A DNA stretch of 54,505 bases from Acholeplasmataceae bacterium. Lineage in GTDB: Bacteria > Bacillota_I > Bacilli_A > ML615J-28 > CAG-313. This document shows, piece after piece, positions 17,208 to 26,700 of the stretch (the first letter of the stretch is position 1; each line of letters begins with the position of its first letter). Where the stretch lies: positions 1 through 54,505 of the forward strand of contig DUPC01000039.1 in the NCBI GenBank assembly GCA_012838545.1. The letters run 5' to 3'. The translations under genes were made by a program, and so were the position numbers. A model generated the notes under the pieces. It saw nothing but the letters and a program-made list of their open reading frames with translations, made no database searches and was not told the origin of the DNA.

Positions 17208-18293
17208 TTATTGCTCATTTCTTTTGTAAAAGTACAGAAATACCAACAAGAAACCAGATAAACCAAGGGTTACAATCGGAATGGTTATGTTGTATTTTTT
17301 CTCCATATAGACATCGCCCATACCGACTTCAAAAGGTACTATCGGGTCATAAGGCAAATTATATTCGTAAGCAAGTCCTTTGATATTTAGCATATGAATT
17401 ATCGGAATTCTTTTATTTAAATAGCGGTCAAGCAAACCTTGGTTTCCGGAATTTTTCCCGAATTGGTTAGAAAAGTAACTTGGTTTGATAAGACCGTTTT
17501 TTTCGATAAACGCTGCTTCTTCTCTACCCATCGACACTAAATTGCCCCCTACATTGATAAACATTTTCATGTCGGGAACATCTTGGTCAAAATATGCCAT
17601 CCGTTTCTTGATGTTGGTTTCAAAGTCCGATTCAAAGATAAAGGTTGCAGGATATTGTTTTATTCGCTGAATGATTTTTTCTCTGGAATCTTCCTCAAAT
17701 TCATCGCCCAAGTCATTATTTCCCCCTAAAGATATGTAATTAATAGGATTGGAAAAAACTTGTTCTTGATAAAGATAGTCAAACATTTCTAAAAAGGTAA
17801 ATTCTGGATGATTGGCGCCATAACTGGAAGCCCCAATCGAAATCATGATACAAGGTTTTAATTCAAATATTTCGATTGCGCTTAATACCGAAATATTTAT
17901 GGCAGGAAAGGACCCTGAAAAAACAACTCCCACTTCATCGCCTTTTTCGATGCCCCCTTCTTTAAACATATCGATTATCACAGCCGCAAAATTCGGATTA
18001 AGCGAAGTTCTTTTGGCTTCCAAAACACCAAAAGTGGTGGAAATACTGGTATAACGCTCGCCTAACAATCCTGTTTGCAGGATATCTTTCGTGGCCATCG
18101 GAATACCGAGTTCAGCTTTACGTTCCTTTATTTTTTTCATCGCTAACTCACTTAAATTTGATGCTTCCTGCTTTTCTTCCACATACCGACAAAAATCGGT
18201 AGTTGTGATACTGAAAGTTATTCCATTTGCGACAATCAGAGTCAATGCCCAAACAATATATAGAACTTCAATATAAAACGGCGTTTTCTTCAT
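17208..18293 (-). CDS. pgsW: Poly-gamma-glutamate system protein PgsW
   Basis: 361 residues with one membrane helix at each end (about 8-28 and 335-355) and a large extracytoplasmic domain between. The arrangement directly behind pgsB and pgsC, and segments such as GVVFSGSFPAINI and NPNFAAVIIDMFK, fit the family named poly-gamma-glutamate system protein. That family accompanies PgsB and PgsC in fusobacteria and clostridia. Its molecular function is not known to me; it may replace PgsA/CapA, the polymer-export protein missing here. It starts four bases after the pgsC stop. Confidence 0.82.
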   Translation of the reverse strand: MKKTPFYIEVLYIVWALTLIVANGITFSITTTDFCRYVEEKQEASNLSELAMKKIKERKAELGIPMATKDILQTGLLGERYTSISTTFGVLEAKRTSLNPNFAAVIIDMFKEGGIEKGDEVGVVFSGSFPAINISVLSAIEIFELKPCIMISIGASSYGANHPEFTFLEMFDYLYQEQVFSNPINYISLGGNNDLGDEFEEDSREKIIQRIKQYPATFIFESDFETNIKKRMAYFDQDVPDMKMFINVGGNLVSMGREEAAFIEKNGLIKPSYFSNQFGKNSGNQGLLDRYLNKRIPIIHMLNIKGLAYEYNLPYDPIVPFEVGMGDVYMEKKYNITIPIVTLGLSGFLLVFLYFYKRNEQ

Positions 18294-18297
18294 TTTG

Positions 18298-18732
18298 TCA
18301 GCCCCAATATTGCACTACTATCGCGATTAACTCGATGATGCCTACAACTATAACTAACGAAGGAAGCGTCTTTTTTATGCCTTGTTTGTAAAAATCGTTT
18401 GCAATCAACCCCGCAAGCGTATAACCGATAATGGAAATGTTGAGCATGCTTATGGAAAATGATTTTAACAGAAGCTGTAAAATAAAGTTTAAGGCTAAGC
18501 TAACCACAATCAACAATACGAACCGTCTTCGGCCAAAAATGATAAAATAGCGCGATGCCCATTTAACGACCAAATAACTGAATAAGGCAATGATAACCGT
18601 GTAAATCATCCGGTCAATTTGGTTGACATATAGAACCATTAATCCCGGAACAATGATTCCTCCGGGGGAAATTTCCGTAATTTCAAAATAAATGATACTG
18701 ATTAGTAAGCCGATGATAATAATGTTTGTCAT
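18298..18732 (-). CDS. pgsC: Poly-gamma-glutamate synthase membrane subunit PgsC/CapC
   Basis: 144 residues, near the 149 of Bacillus PgsC. Four to five hydrophobic helices are visible. The family motif near the N-terminus, EITEISPGGIIVPGLMVLY, is well kept. PgsC forms the membrane part of the polyglutamate synthase with PgsB, which uses ATP. The start codon overlaps the pgsB stop by four bases, as usual for this pair, so the two are translationally coupled. Confidence 0.93.
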   Translation of the reverse strand: MTNIIIIGLLISIIYFEITEISPGGIIVPGLMVLYVNQIDRMIYTVIIALFSYLVVKWASRYFIIFGRRRFVLLIVVSLALNFILQLLLKSFSISMLNISIIGYTLAGLIANDFYKQGIKKTLPSLVIVVGIIELIAIVVQYWG

Positions 18733-19838
18733 GAGTGCACCTCTAAAGCGTTCCGGAAAAATTGCAAGATTTCCATGCCCGGACCAGCAATGTTTCCGAT
18801 TGCATAGATGATTTTTTCTTGTTTTAAGTCTTCAATAGATTTCAAAATTTCAACTTTAACATGATATTTTTTGTTAAGTTTTCTTTTTATGAAATGAGTG
18901 TTTGTTCCGGTTAAAATGATTTTATGGTCGCTTAAGCGGTTTAGCAATTCGATATGTTGCAAAACCCGGCTAGGACGGTCGTTTCGGCTGTTTAAAAGTA
19001 TCGTTATATCTTCTTTTGGATATTCTTTCAAAAGCGATTGATAGACCAACATAATGGAATCGGGATCGTTGATGGAAAGGCCGTTTAAGAAAACCGTGCT
19101 TGGCGTCTTAATGGTTTGAAAAGCCCCTGGATCGGGGTGGTAGTTTTTCATCCCTTCATAGAACGCGTCCAAATCAAGTCCTAAAACTTTGGCGACTTCC
19201 ATGGCAATGTTAATATTTTCGGGAAATGTGTTCAAAGTATCCTCAACATTATTAACTTCTGCAACATGAACTGCGGTATTGTATTTGTTGGCTTTTTCTT
19301 GGAAAATGTTGAAAAATTGCGTATCGCCCAATACCAAATGTTTAGCTTTGGGGATAACATTTGCAAGCGACACCGCAATCTCCGGCAAAGTGGAACCCAT
19401 TTCATGGAGATGGTCAAGCCGAACATTCGAGATAACCACTATGTCTGCTTCCAACATTTTTTCTTGAGATATATATTGAAGTTGGGGATTGACCGCCATG
19501 CATTCAATTACCAAAATTTCGGCTTTTTCTTTTTTGGCCAGACGCATCATCCTAAGTTGTTCCCTTATATTGGCAAGTCCCAGTCTGTTAATAATGATTT
19601 GTTCGTTGGAAGTATTGATAATCGTGGGAATGGTTCCGGTTGTTTTGGAAAATACCCGGTATCCACAATTCCTGAGACCTGCATCAATCAATCTCGTTAT
19701 CGTGCTTTTTCCTCTGGTTCCGTTGACATGAATGACATGCTTAAAAGTTTTTCGTAAAGCTTTTTGATAAAACCGTTCAAAAACAATATAACCGATACAG
19801 CACAGTATCAGGATGGCAACAATAATATCACTGACCAT
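18729..19838 (-). CDS. pgsB: Poly-gamma-glutamate synthase ligase subunit PgsB/CapB
   Basis: 369 residues; Bacillus PgsB has 393. An N-terminal membrane helix (about 5-22) is followed by a Mur-ligase-like amide ligase domain. P-loop VNGTRGKSTITRLI is at about 42-55, then IECMAVNPQLQ and SNVRLDHLHEMGSTLPEIA, and further on LNSRNDRPSR; all are typical of CapB/PgsB. PgsB activates the gamma-carboxyl of glutamate with ATP to extend the chain. It overlaps the preceding DUF6305 gene by 11 bases and pgsC by four. No CapA/PgsA or PgsE gene is found. Confidence 0.94.
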   Translation of the reverse strand: MVSDIIVAILILCCIGYIVFERFYQKALRKTFKHVIHVNGTRGKSTITRLIDAGLRNCGYRVFSKTTGTIPTIINTSNEQIIINRLGLANIREQLRMMRLAKKEKAEILVIECMAVNPQLQYISQEKMLEADIVVISNVRLDHLHEMGSTLPEIAVSLANVIPKAKHLVLGDTQFFNIFQEKANKYNTAVHVAEVNNVEDTLNTFPENINIAMEVAKVLGLDLDAFYEGMKNYHPDPGAFQTIKTPSTVFLNGLSINDPDSIMLVYQSLLKEYPKEDITILLNSRNDRPSRVLQHIELLNRLSDHKIILTGTNTHFIKRKLNKKYHVKVEILKSIEDLKQEKIIYAIGNIAGPGMEILQFFRNALEVHS

Positions 19839-20499
19839 TACTTGCGTCCCCCGCCAATAGTTTTAACACCAATCCAATGTTACCGACATAATCGATTTGG
19901 TAACACGGAACATCGTTTTCAAGCACAATACCGGTTAAAAACTTGTCGCTGTTGCCGTAAGTCAAAAACAAATCAAAACTGGCTCCGCTAAAGACGAGTT
20001 CGATGATTTGGTCTGAAGTGGAACCTCGTCTTGCCATTCCGCCGATATGCCAAGCAATGAAAGTGATGCGTTTGTTTTTGGTTTCTTCCATAAAAGCTTG
20101 GGAACGCGCAATTTCTTCTTCCAGAGTCATATGGACACTGCTTAATCCTTTGATGCTGCAACCAACAATCGCCATTACGACTGCACCGTCCGGAACTTCT
20201 TCGGGTTGCAACATGTTGTCATGAGTATATTCGAATAGTTTTAAGTAATCGACCTCAATCAAAAAATCCTCAATATCGATGGCTTGTCCAATCGAAGTAA
20301 TGTAAACCTGTTTGTTTTTTAGAATTCCTAAAAATTCATTCGGAAACACATCAAAAGTGACATCTGGTAGAGGAGGATCTTCCGGTTTTTCGCAACTTGA
20401 AATCAAAAGAAATAACGTAACGAAAGTAACAAAAACCAAACCCACCAAAGCGATGATTCTAATTTTTTGTTTTCCGATATGTGGCAATTCCTTTTTCAA
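19828..20499 (-). CDS. DUF6305-family lipoprotein, copy 1
   Basis: About 223 residues. A basic N-terminus and hydrophobic stretch end in a lipobox LLISSC, so it is likely a lipoprotein on the outer membrane face. The mature part has the features I associate with DUF6305: YITSIGQAIDIEDF near the start, AIVGCSIKGLSSV, WHIGGMARRGSTSDQIIE and a closing domain. Function is unknown. Copy 2 is at 28375. The TTG at 20499 has AAGGGA at eight bases; ATG 20508 is the alternative. Either start overlaps the fumarase beta gene by 41-50 bases. It also overlaps pgsB, which argues for a role with the polyglutamate proteins. Confidence 0.75.
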   Translation of the reverse strand: MKKELPHIGKQKIRIIALVGLVFVTFVTLFLLISSCEKPEDPPLPDVTFDVFPNEFLGILKNKQVYITSIGQAIDIEDFLIEVDYLKLFEYTHDNMLQPEEVPDGAVVMAIVGCSIKGLSSVHMTLEEEIARSQAFMEETKNKRITFIAWHIGGMARRGSTSDQIIELVFSGASFDLFLTYGNSDKFLTGIVLENDVPCYQIDYVGNIGLVLKLLAGDASNGQ

Positions 20500-21022
20500 A
20501 TAAATCATTCCCTTCACTATCGTAAGTGACTATGGCGTAGAAGTTCTCGACTTCTAACTTATGAACGGCTTCCGCTCCCAAATCGGGATAAGCGATTACT
20601 TCGCTTTTTTTAACCGCTTCCTGAATTTTCGCTCCCGTCCCGCCAATAGCAGAAAGGTAGACCGCGCCGTATTTTTTAATTTGTTCTTTGAATTCGCTGC
20701 TTCTTGGGCCTTTGCCAATCATCATTTTCAAGCCCTTTTGCATTAAGGCTTCCGAATAAGGATCCATTCGGTAGCTGGAAGTCGGCCCACACGACCCAAT
20801 CGGTTGATCGGGTTTCGGAGGGGTTGGCCCGACATAATAAATGGCGCTGCCCTGTAAATCGAATGGCAGTTCGGTTTTGTTTGCAATTGCTTCCACCAAG
20901 CGTTTGTGAGCGGCGTCGCGACCTGTATAAATGGTTCCAGAAAGATAGACAATATCTCCGGATTTTAAAGATTTTATCTCAGAATCGGTTAAAGGAGTTT
21001 TTAAGTATTTTATTTCACTCAT
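20459..21022 (-). CDS. Class I fumarase-type hydratase beta subunit, probable mesaconase beta
   Basis: 187 residues, the C-terminal half of class I iron-sulfur fumarases made as a separate subunit. Visible are LSGTIYTGRDAAHKRL and IGSCGPTSSYRMDPY, the substrate-binding parts of the beta domain. Proteins like this hydrate fumarate or mesaconate. Because every other enzyme of the methylaspartate pathway is encoded in this run, mesaconate to S-citramalate is the likely reaction. The alpha subunit gene is directly upstream. ATG 21022 has AGGTG at six bases. Confidence 0.9.
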   Translation of the reverse strand: MSEIKYLKTPLTDSEIKSLKSGDIVYLSGTIYTGRDAAHKRLVEAIANKTELPFDLQGSAIYYVGPTPPKPDQPIGSCGPTSSYRMDPYSEALMQKGLKMMIGKGPRSSEFKEQIKKYGAVYLSAIGGTGAKIQEAVKKSEVIAYPDLGAEAVHKLEVENFYAIVTYDSEGNDLFEKGIATYRKTKN

Positions 21023-21031
21023 TATTATCAC

Positions 21032-21871
21032 CTACAAAACCACGCTTTTATGCCTGGAAGCATGGCATTGAATGTTAATAGCAACCGGCAAACTGGCGAT
21101 ATGGCAAGGATAAGTATTTACCTTTACCGCTAAAGCGGTAACGGTTCCGCCTAAACCCATCGGCCCCACACCCAGGTCGTTGATTTCTTGAAGCAACTCT
21201 TGTTCAAGTTGCCTGGCAATTGGGTCGGTTGCTTCATCGTCAATTTCTCTTAATACCGCTTCTTTGGCCAGAAACGCAGACTTTTCCAAATTGCCCCCTA
21301 GACCGATACCGACGATAATCGGCGGACAAGGTTTCCCCCCCGCATTAAAAATCGTATCAAGCACCAATTTTTTGATGCCTTCAATACCATCGGCGGGAAT
21401 CAGCATTTTTACTAAACTCATGTTTTCGCTTCCGGCACCTTTTGGAGCAACCGTTATTTTTACGGTTTCGCCCGGAATTATTTTGGTATGGATAATGGCT
21501 GGAGTATTGTCTTTGGTGTTAACGCGGTCCAGTGGATGGCGCACCACCGATTTTCTTAAGTAACCGTCAATATAGGCTTCTCTTACCCCTCGGTTAATCG
21601 CTTCATAAATATCCCCGTCAAAAACGACTTGGGAACCGATTTCCAAAAAGCAGACAACCATTCCGGTATCTTGGCATATCGGCACATGGCGTGTCATGGC
21701 CAGCAAACCGTTTTCGATGATTTGGTCCAAAATGCTTTTGCCGAGTGGGTTTGCTTCTTTTTCTTTAGCTTCCCGAAGTCTTTCAATTACATTAACCGGA
21801 ATTTTTTCGCAAGCCTCGATTAACATCTTTTTTACCGCTTGGGTAACGAGGTTCAAATCTAATTTACGCAT
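21032..21871 (-). CDS. Class I fumarase-type hydratase alpha subunit, probable mesaconase alpha
   Basis: 279 residues, the N-terminal iron-sulfur half of class I fumarases. Cysteines expected to hold the 4Fe-4S cluster lie in VPICQDTGMVV, in GGKPCPPIIVGIGLGG and in NIQCHASRH. VRHPLDRVNTKDNTPAIIH is the characteristic substrate segment. Together with the beta subunit it forms the hydratase. It is oxygen-sensitive by family, in keeping with an anaerobe. In the context of glutamate mutase and methylaspartase its natural substrate is probably mesaconate. An extended -10 promoter lies 22 bases upstream of the start. Confidence 0.9.
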   Translation of the reverse strand: MRKLDLNLVTQAVKKMLIEACEKIPVNVIERLREAKEKEANPLGKSILDQIIENGLLAMTRHVPICQDTGMVVCFLEIGSQVVFDGDIYEAINRGVREAYIDGYLRKSVVRHPLDRVNTKDNTPAIIHTKIIPGETVKITVAPKGAGSENMSLVKMLIPADGIEGIKKLVLDTIFNAGGKPCPPIIVGIGLGGNLEKSAFLAKEAVLREIDDEATDPIARQLEQELLQEINDLGVGPMGLGGTVTALAVKVNTYPCHIASLPVAINIQCHASRHKSVVL

Positions 21872-21892
21872 AAATAATCACACCTTTTTTTA

Positions 21893-21901
21893 ATTATACC
21901 A
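21893..21901 (-). promoter_or_regulatory. Candidate internal promoter before the mesaconase/pgs segment
   Basis: In the 70-base gap upstream of the hydratase alpha gene, the minus strand carries TGGTATAAT, an extended -10 element (TATAAT at 21893-21898). The -35 region is weak. It could let the hydratase, pgsBCW and two-component genes be transcribed apart from the upstream catabolic genes. Confidence 0.45.
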
Positions 21902-21941
21902 TGTTTAGCAAAATCATAAAAGATTTTTAGTTACTTTTATT

Positions 21942-22415
21942 TTAACCGACAATCCCGTTTTCCTTAGGGTGATAGAACAAATTAATGAGCCATGTAACAA
22001 CGCTTGCCACTATAAACCGAATGATTACGATTAACCATCCAACAGCCCCAAAGGAAACAAAGAGCAACGTGTCTTCAATAATCGCATGACATAGACAAAG
22101 GAATACACCTACCAACACGACATCTTTTTTGGTCATTTCTTTGTTGGTATAACTTGCAAGAATCGCTCCTGCGCCATAAGTAATTCCCAAAAGAATTCCT
22201 ATTAACAGCGGCGTCGAAGCTTTGGGGGTAATTCCTAAATGTTTGGTAAAAAAATAAAGAATTTTATTGAGCCAATCCAAGACCTTTAAAGCCTTTAGGA
22301 TTTCCAAAGCAACCATGATGACCGCAATAATAATCGCAATCTTTAACAACATCCAAAAAAGACTTTCCAAAGTCGGAGGGAAAAACTCCGTAATGAATTT
22401 AATTACCTTTTCCAT
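21942..22415 (-). CDS. Nucleoside-recognition (Gate) domain membrane protein, SpmB-like half
   Basis: 157 residues with about four hydrophobic helices. GILLGITYGAGAILASY and LCLCHAIIEDTLLFVSFGA match the Gate (nucleoside recognition) domain seen in SpmA/SpmB and some nucleoside carriers. Its start codon is two bases from the stop of the paired gene upstream, so the two probably form a heteromeric membrane complex. Despite the SpmB-like fold the context is glutamate catabolism, not spore maturation, so a transport role for glutamate or gamma-glutamyl peptides is an open inference. Confidence 0.78.
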   Translation of the reverse strand: MEKVIKFITEFFPPTLESLFWMLLKIAIIIAVIMVALEILKALKVLDWLNKILYFFTKHLGITPKASTPLLIGILLGITYGAGAILASYTNKEMTKKDVVLVGVFLCLCHAIIEDTLLFVSFGAVGWLIVIIRFIVASVVTWLINLFYHPKENGIVG

Positions 22416-22416
22416 A

Positions 22417-22854
22417 TTAAGCTACCTTCCATACAAGGTTTATAATGAGGCCGATGGTTGCGGCGGCCAGGATTCTAACCAATATTTGCAAATAACGAGG
22501 TATCTTAATTCCTTTAAGAATGGATGTCTCCATGACCAATGAGTGCGAAAAACAAATCATTAAGGCTAAGGTGGTTATTTCTTTGACGCCAAGCTTAAAA
22601 ACTATCGTTTCAAGCACCGCCAGTCCGGCATAGATATTTATCCCGTTGGCAACCAAAAATACTAAAGCGGTTTCTCCGGGAAGTCCAAAAATCTTCATGA
22701 TTCCTTCAAACCATGAAGCAATAATATCCAACAGACCAGAATAGTCAAGCAAAGATACCAGTAAATAAACCGGGATTATTATTTTAAAAATTTTCAGAAT
22801 CAGTTTCCATGTTTTTAATAAGCCTTCTTTGGTGGCTTTAAATAAAAGTGTCAT
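22417..22854 (-). CDS. Nucleoside-recognition (Gate) domain membrane protein, SpmA-like half
   Basis: 145 residues from ATG 22854 (GAGGAAACGAATT upstream); a longer frame would run into murI. Three to four hydrophobic helices. FLVANGINIYAGLAVLE and MICFSHSLVMETSILK are the conserved Gate-domain segments, mirroring the partner gene just downstream. As a pair they resemble SpmA and SpmB. Membrane location is clear, substrate is not. The gene begins 17 bases after the glutamate racemase stop. Confidence 0.78.
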   Translation of the reverse strand: MTLLFKATKEGLLKTWKLILKIFKIIIPVYLLVSLLDYSGLLDIIASWFEGIMKIFGLPGETALVFLVANGINIYAGLAVLETIVFKLGVKEITTLALMICFSHSLVMETSILKGIKIPRYLQILVRILAAATIGLIINLVWKVA

Positions 22855-22871
22855 AATTCGTTTCCTCTTTT

Positions 22872-23642
22872 TTACAACTCTTGAATTGGTTGATGTGGTA
22901 TGGTGAACCACTTTATTTTTGCTTCAAAGTCCTCTTTTTTACCGGTAGTATATATTTCGATATAACCTTTCGAAGTATAATCAATAGTTAACTGCAACAC
23001 ATTTCCCAAGAGGAAACTTGTGGGATATCCACATTCTACATATGTGACATCATCCAAAACTTTTTTCATTTGAAACTCCAATAATCCAAAATGCGTACAG
23101 CCGTGAATTAAAGTATCTACCCCCGCGCTTTTTAAAGGCAATAGTTTTTCCGTTACGGTTTTTAGGGCATAGTTTGAATCCATTTCGTTGCTTTCGATGA
23201 TTTCGACGAATGAGCTGGCAGGAACAGGATATACTTCTACACCGTTTTCCTCAAGAATTTTTTGGTATTTGCCGTTTTGAATTGTTGCGTTGGTCGCAAG
23301 CACGGCTACTTTTTTGCTTTTGGTCAGCTCAATTGCCCTTAAAGCGGTCGGTTCAATTACGCTGATTACCGGAGTATCGGTAATGTTTTGGAGTGATTGC
23401 TTAAATAAGGAAGCGGTATTGCAAGCAATGACAATTGCTTTTACGCCGCGATTTAGCAGATACTTGCCGATTGTTAGGACTCTTTGTTCAATTTCTTCTT
23501 TAGTTTTGGTTCCGTATGGACAGTATCCTTGGTCTGCTACATAGATAAAGTTTTCGCTCGGATACATTTCCACCAGTTTTTCCAATACGGTTAAGCCCCC
23601 TACACCTGAATCAAATACGCCGATAGGTTTTTTATTGTTCAT
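22872..23642 (-). CDS. murI: Glutamate racemase
   Basis: Interconverts L- and D-glutamate without cofactor. 256 residues. Both catalytic cysteines are present, in IACNTAS and in IHGCTHFG, along with the N-terminal IGVFDSGVGGLTVL that carries the Asp-Ser pair. In most bacteria MurI makes D-glutamate for peptidoglycan. Inside this cluster it could also convert D-glutamate released from poly-gamma-glutamate into the L-isomer needed by glutamate mutase. Start ATG follows AAGGAG. A large hairpin separates it from the upstream lipoprotein gene. Confidence 0.95.
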   Translation of the reverse strand: MNNKKPIGVFDSGVGGLTVLEKLVEMYPSENFIYVADQGYCPYGTKTKEEIEQRVLTIGKYLLNRGVKAIVIACNTASLFKQSLQNITDTPVISVIEPTALRAIELTKSKKVAVLATNATIQNGKYQKILEENGVEVYPVPASSFVEIIESNEMDSNYALKTVTEKLLPLKSAGVDTLIHGCTHFGLLEFQMKKVLDDVTYVECGYPTSFLLGNVLQLTIDYTSKGYIEIYTTGKKEDFEAKIKWFTIPHQPIQEL

Positions 23643-23663
23643 TTGAATTACTCCTTTAGTGAA

Positions 23664-23712
23664 AATGTCATGCGTAAAGCATGTTTTTTACTTCATGATT
23701 ACGCATGACATT
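23664..23712 (-). repeat. 14-bp inverted repeat hairpin between lipoprotein gene and murI
   Basis: AATGTCATGCGTAA (23664-23677) is exactly repeated in inverse as TTACGCATGACATT (23699-23712). A further CATG/CATG pair lies inside, giving an interrupted stem of about 18 bp and a small loop. On the minus strand only four T follow, then the murI ribosome-binding site. It may be a weak terminator, an mRNA processing or stabilising element, or an attenuator that sets murI level. Confidence 0.85.
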
Positions 23713-23740
23713 GTCAAAGATTTAACTTTTTCGATATCTA

Positions 23741-26700
23741 TTAGCTGAGTTTCGTTACGCTTAATTCACTAGGATTGACAAAGCTTAATTGCCAGTATGT
23801 TCCTGTTCTTGAATTTAATACAGCATAAATCGTTCCGGTATAACCGATTTTTGGATTAGTTTCAGTTGGACCAACAAAGGCTTCCGGAAGATCAAAGATA
23901 GTTTGCCACCAATCGACGCCTAAGTTTGCATCGTTAACAGCCTTTTTGAAACTGAATGTTTGACCTTCGTATTTTGTACCGTTATTATCAACAGCTTCTT
24001 TATTGAAGAAGAATTTGTAGTTGATGGTACTTGGCTTGCTACTTGAACCGCCAAAGAAGAATGGGTTATCGGCTGTTCCCACAAATTTGATTAACACGCC
24101 AAATTGTGGGTTTTGAGCAAAGGCCAGCAAATCTTCGTCACTGTCAATTACGATTGCTTTGGAAGTATCCCATGTAACGGTGTTATCGGTTGATGTAGTG
24201 GAAACAACTGAATCGGCGGTTGCAAGGAGCGATTTGCGGTATTCTCCATTCGTATAGGTTACATCGGCTAATACGATTTCGTCGCCAATGGCAAGCAGAC
24301 GACCATCCTTGTCTTTAAAGTCTGGATATAAGTCGCTATTAGGAGTTTTTTCCATTCCGTCCACAAGAATTGTGTCTTTGGTTGTTTTATCCATGAGGAT
24401 AATACCGCGAAGATCGCCCGAGGAAGTACCGTCGGATTGGAAACCGACAACCAAGCCTTGCACATTCATTACGATGCCATCGATACCGCTTGCCAATACT
24501 TGGCTAACCGTTAACGGTTCCACTGGAGGCGGAGCTATAACGGTGACCGTTAAGTCTAGTGTATATTCGGTTTCTTCAAAGACATAAGCAGCCGTTAGTG
24601 TTACTTCGGTGTTTTCGTCAACTTTTGCGACAGTCATTGTTTCGAGGTTGATTACGCTTGGGTTACTCGATGTCCAGGTGATTTCGCCAGTGTGACGGGT
24701 TGTTAGCGGTAAAGTGAATGGTCCTTCTTCAAAAGCAGCTGGAACTTTGGCATCAAGAGCAGCTTCAAATTGTTCAGGAGTGTAAGCTTGACGAATGGTA
24801 GAAGCATCAACCGCTACGATACTCATTTGATAATATGTTCCGGTTTTTGCGCAAACAACAGCGTAAATTTCGCCTTCGCAAGGAATGGCAGGTATGGTGC
24901 TAGATGGTCCGACAAAGGCTTTCTCAACATCAAAGATTGTATTCCACCATTCTTCGCCGGCATTCGGAACGTTAACATCGGTTTTGAACGCGAAGATTTT
25001 ACCGTCGTATTTTGTTCCGTCATTATTGGTTGCAGGTCTTAAGAATACCTTCATATTGAATGGGAAGCTACTTGACGAACCGCCAATGTAAACCGGTGCT
25101 TCTTTTGTTCCAACAAACTTAATGAGTTTTCCGTATTGTAAGTCATCGGCTAAGCCTTGTAAATCGTCGTCAGAATCAATTACAAGCGCATTTTCGAAAT
25201 TTAAGTTAATTTCTTCTACTGTGCTTTCATATAGAACGCTGGAACCGGCAACATTCAAATCCAAGTGTTTTCTGCCGTCTTGGGCAGGACCAGAACCGAT
25301 TCCCGCAGCATTCAATAAGTACTTGGCAACAAGAATAATCTCATCGCCGATAGCAAGAGGATTGCCTTCGCTGTCAAAATATGCGCCATAAGCACTTCCC
25401 GGATTCATGTTTCTCATTCCGTTGACTAAAAGCATATCGCCGGTTTCGTTATCCATAAGGATGACACCGTCTCTAGCAGCATTATCATTACCGTCAGAAG
25501 AATAACCGACAATTACGCCTTTGACTTTAACGATATCGCCGTCATTCATGGTTTCCAATACTTGGGAAACGGTTAAGACTACTTTAGCTCTAACCACGAC
25601 AGTATAAGTGCTTTGATATTCAACGCCTTCATAGGTATAGGTAGCGGTTAAGGTTACTTCGGTGTTTTCTTCAACAAGTGAAACCACGCCAGTTGTTGGG
25701 TCAATGATTTCCGGATGCGAAGAAGTCCAAACAACATCTCCGGTTACTTTTTCATGAGTGGTTGGAAGAACGATTGTTCCTTCTTCAATGCTGGTTGGGA
25801 TGTTTTGGCCAAGTTCGTTTTCGATTTTTAATTGTTCGGAGAATTGCCAACAACTCCAATCAGGAATTATGAAAGCAAGATAGGTTTCGGAAACATACAT
25901 TGCATATGCGTAAACTACGCCTTCCAATTGAATGGCTGGTTCATTGACAAGCGGAATGTCAAACACCTTGTACCAATCTTCGGAACCTAAACTTTCATTT
26001 TGGGCAGCGATTAAGAAAGCAAAATAAAGTCTGCTTTCGGATGGTCCGTGGCCGATATTGCCGGATATTTCATCATAACCTAAACGTACCCAGTTGGTAT
26101 CTGCCGGAGGGAAAGAAGTCGAGAAGTTAACAAATGGGTTTTCGAATTTAACTAGTTTGTTTAGGAAAGGATAAAGATCATCGCCAAAGGCTTGGTAGCT
26201 TGTTTCATCTTTTAAGACAAAAGCATTGGCAAAATCATGTTCCACAGGATTACCCGAAGATACTATTTCCATTTCGGTAACATCCGTAACGGTTGGACGG
26301 CCGGTTAAACGGTATTTACCAGTTATAATGATTTCATCGCCCAATTGGATTTCTTTAAATTCATCGCTGGAGTGAAGTATTCCTTCGCCGGAATTGCCAA
26401 AGTCAACCGAGCATGTTTCTTTGGTTTCAGGGTCTTGAAGGATGAAAGAACGTAGGGATAAAGATTGATTACGGGCAATGTTGACAACAACGCCGCGAAC
26501 AATAACCACGCTCATGTTAACAGCTGGGGAATTCTGATTGAGATCGGTTACCGTTCTTTCGGTAATAGCTTTCGATGTAATCTCATAATCGACAGTTTCC
26601 GAATCTGTTCCGTCGGAAATCGTAACCTTTAGGGTAACTTGTTGGTCGGTTTCGCTTAAGGTAATCGTAACATTACCGTTTTGGTCAATCGATACATAGT

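Noticed and set aside
21942-22854. Spore maturation proteins SpmA and SpmB
   Set aside because: The fold matches, but the genes are embedded in the glutamate cluster and away from sporulation genes, so only the Gate-domain call is kept.
24268-25391. Several 65-99-codon frames in the giant lipoprotein region
   Set aside because: They are alternative-frame shadows of a repetitive coding sequence; apparent similarity between them reflects the module repeats.
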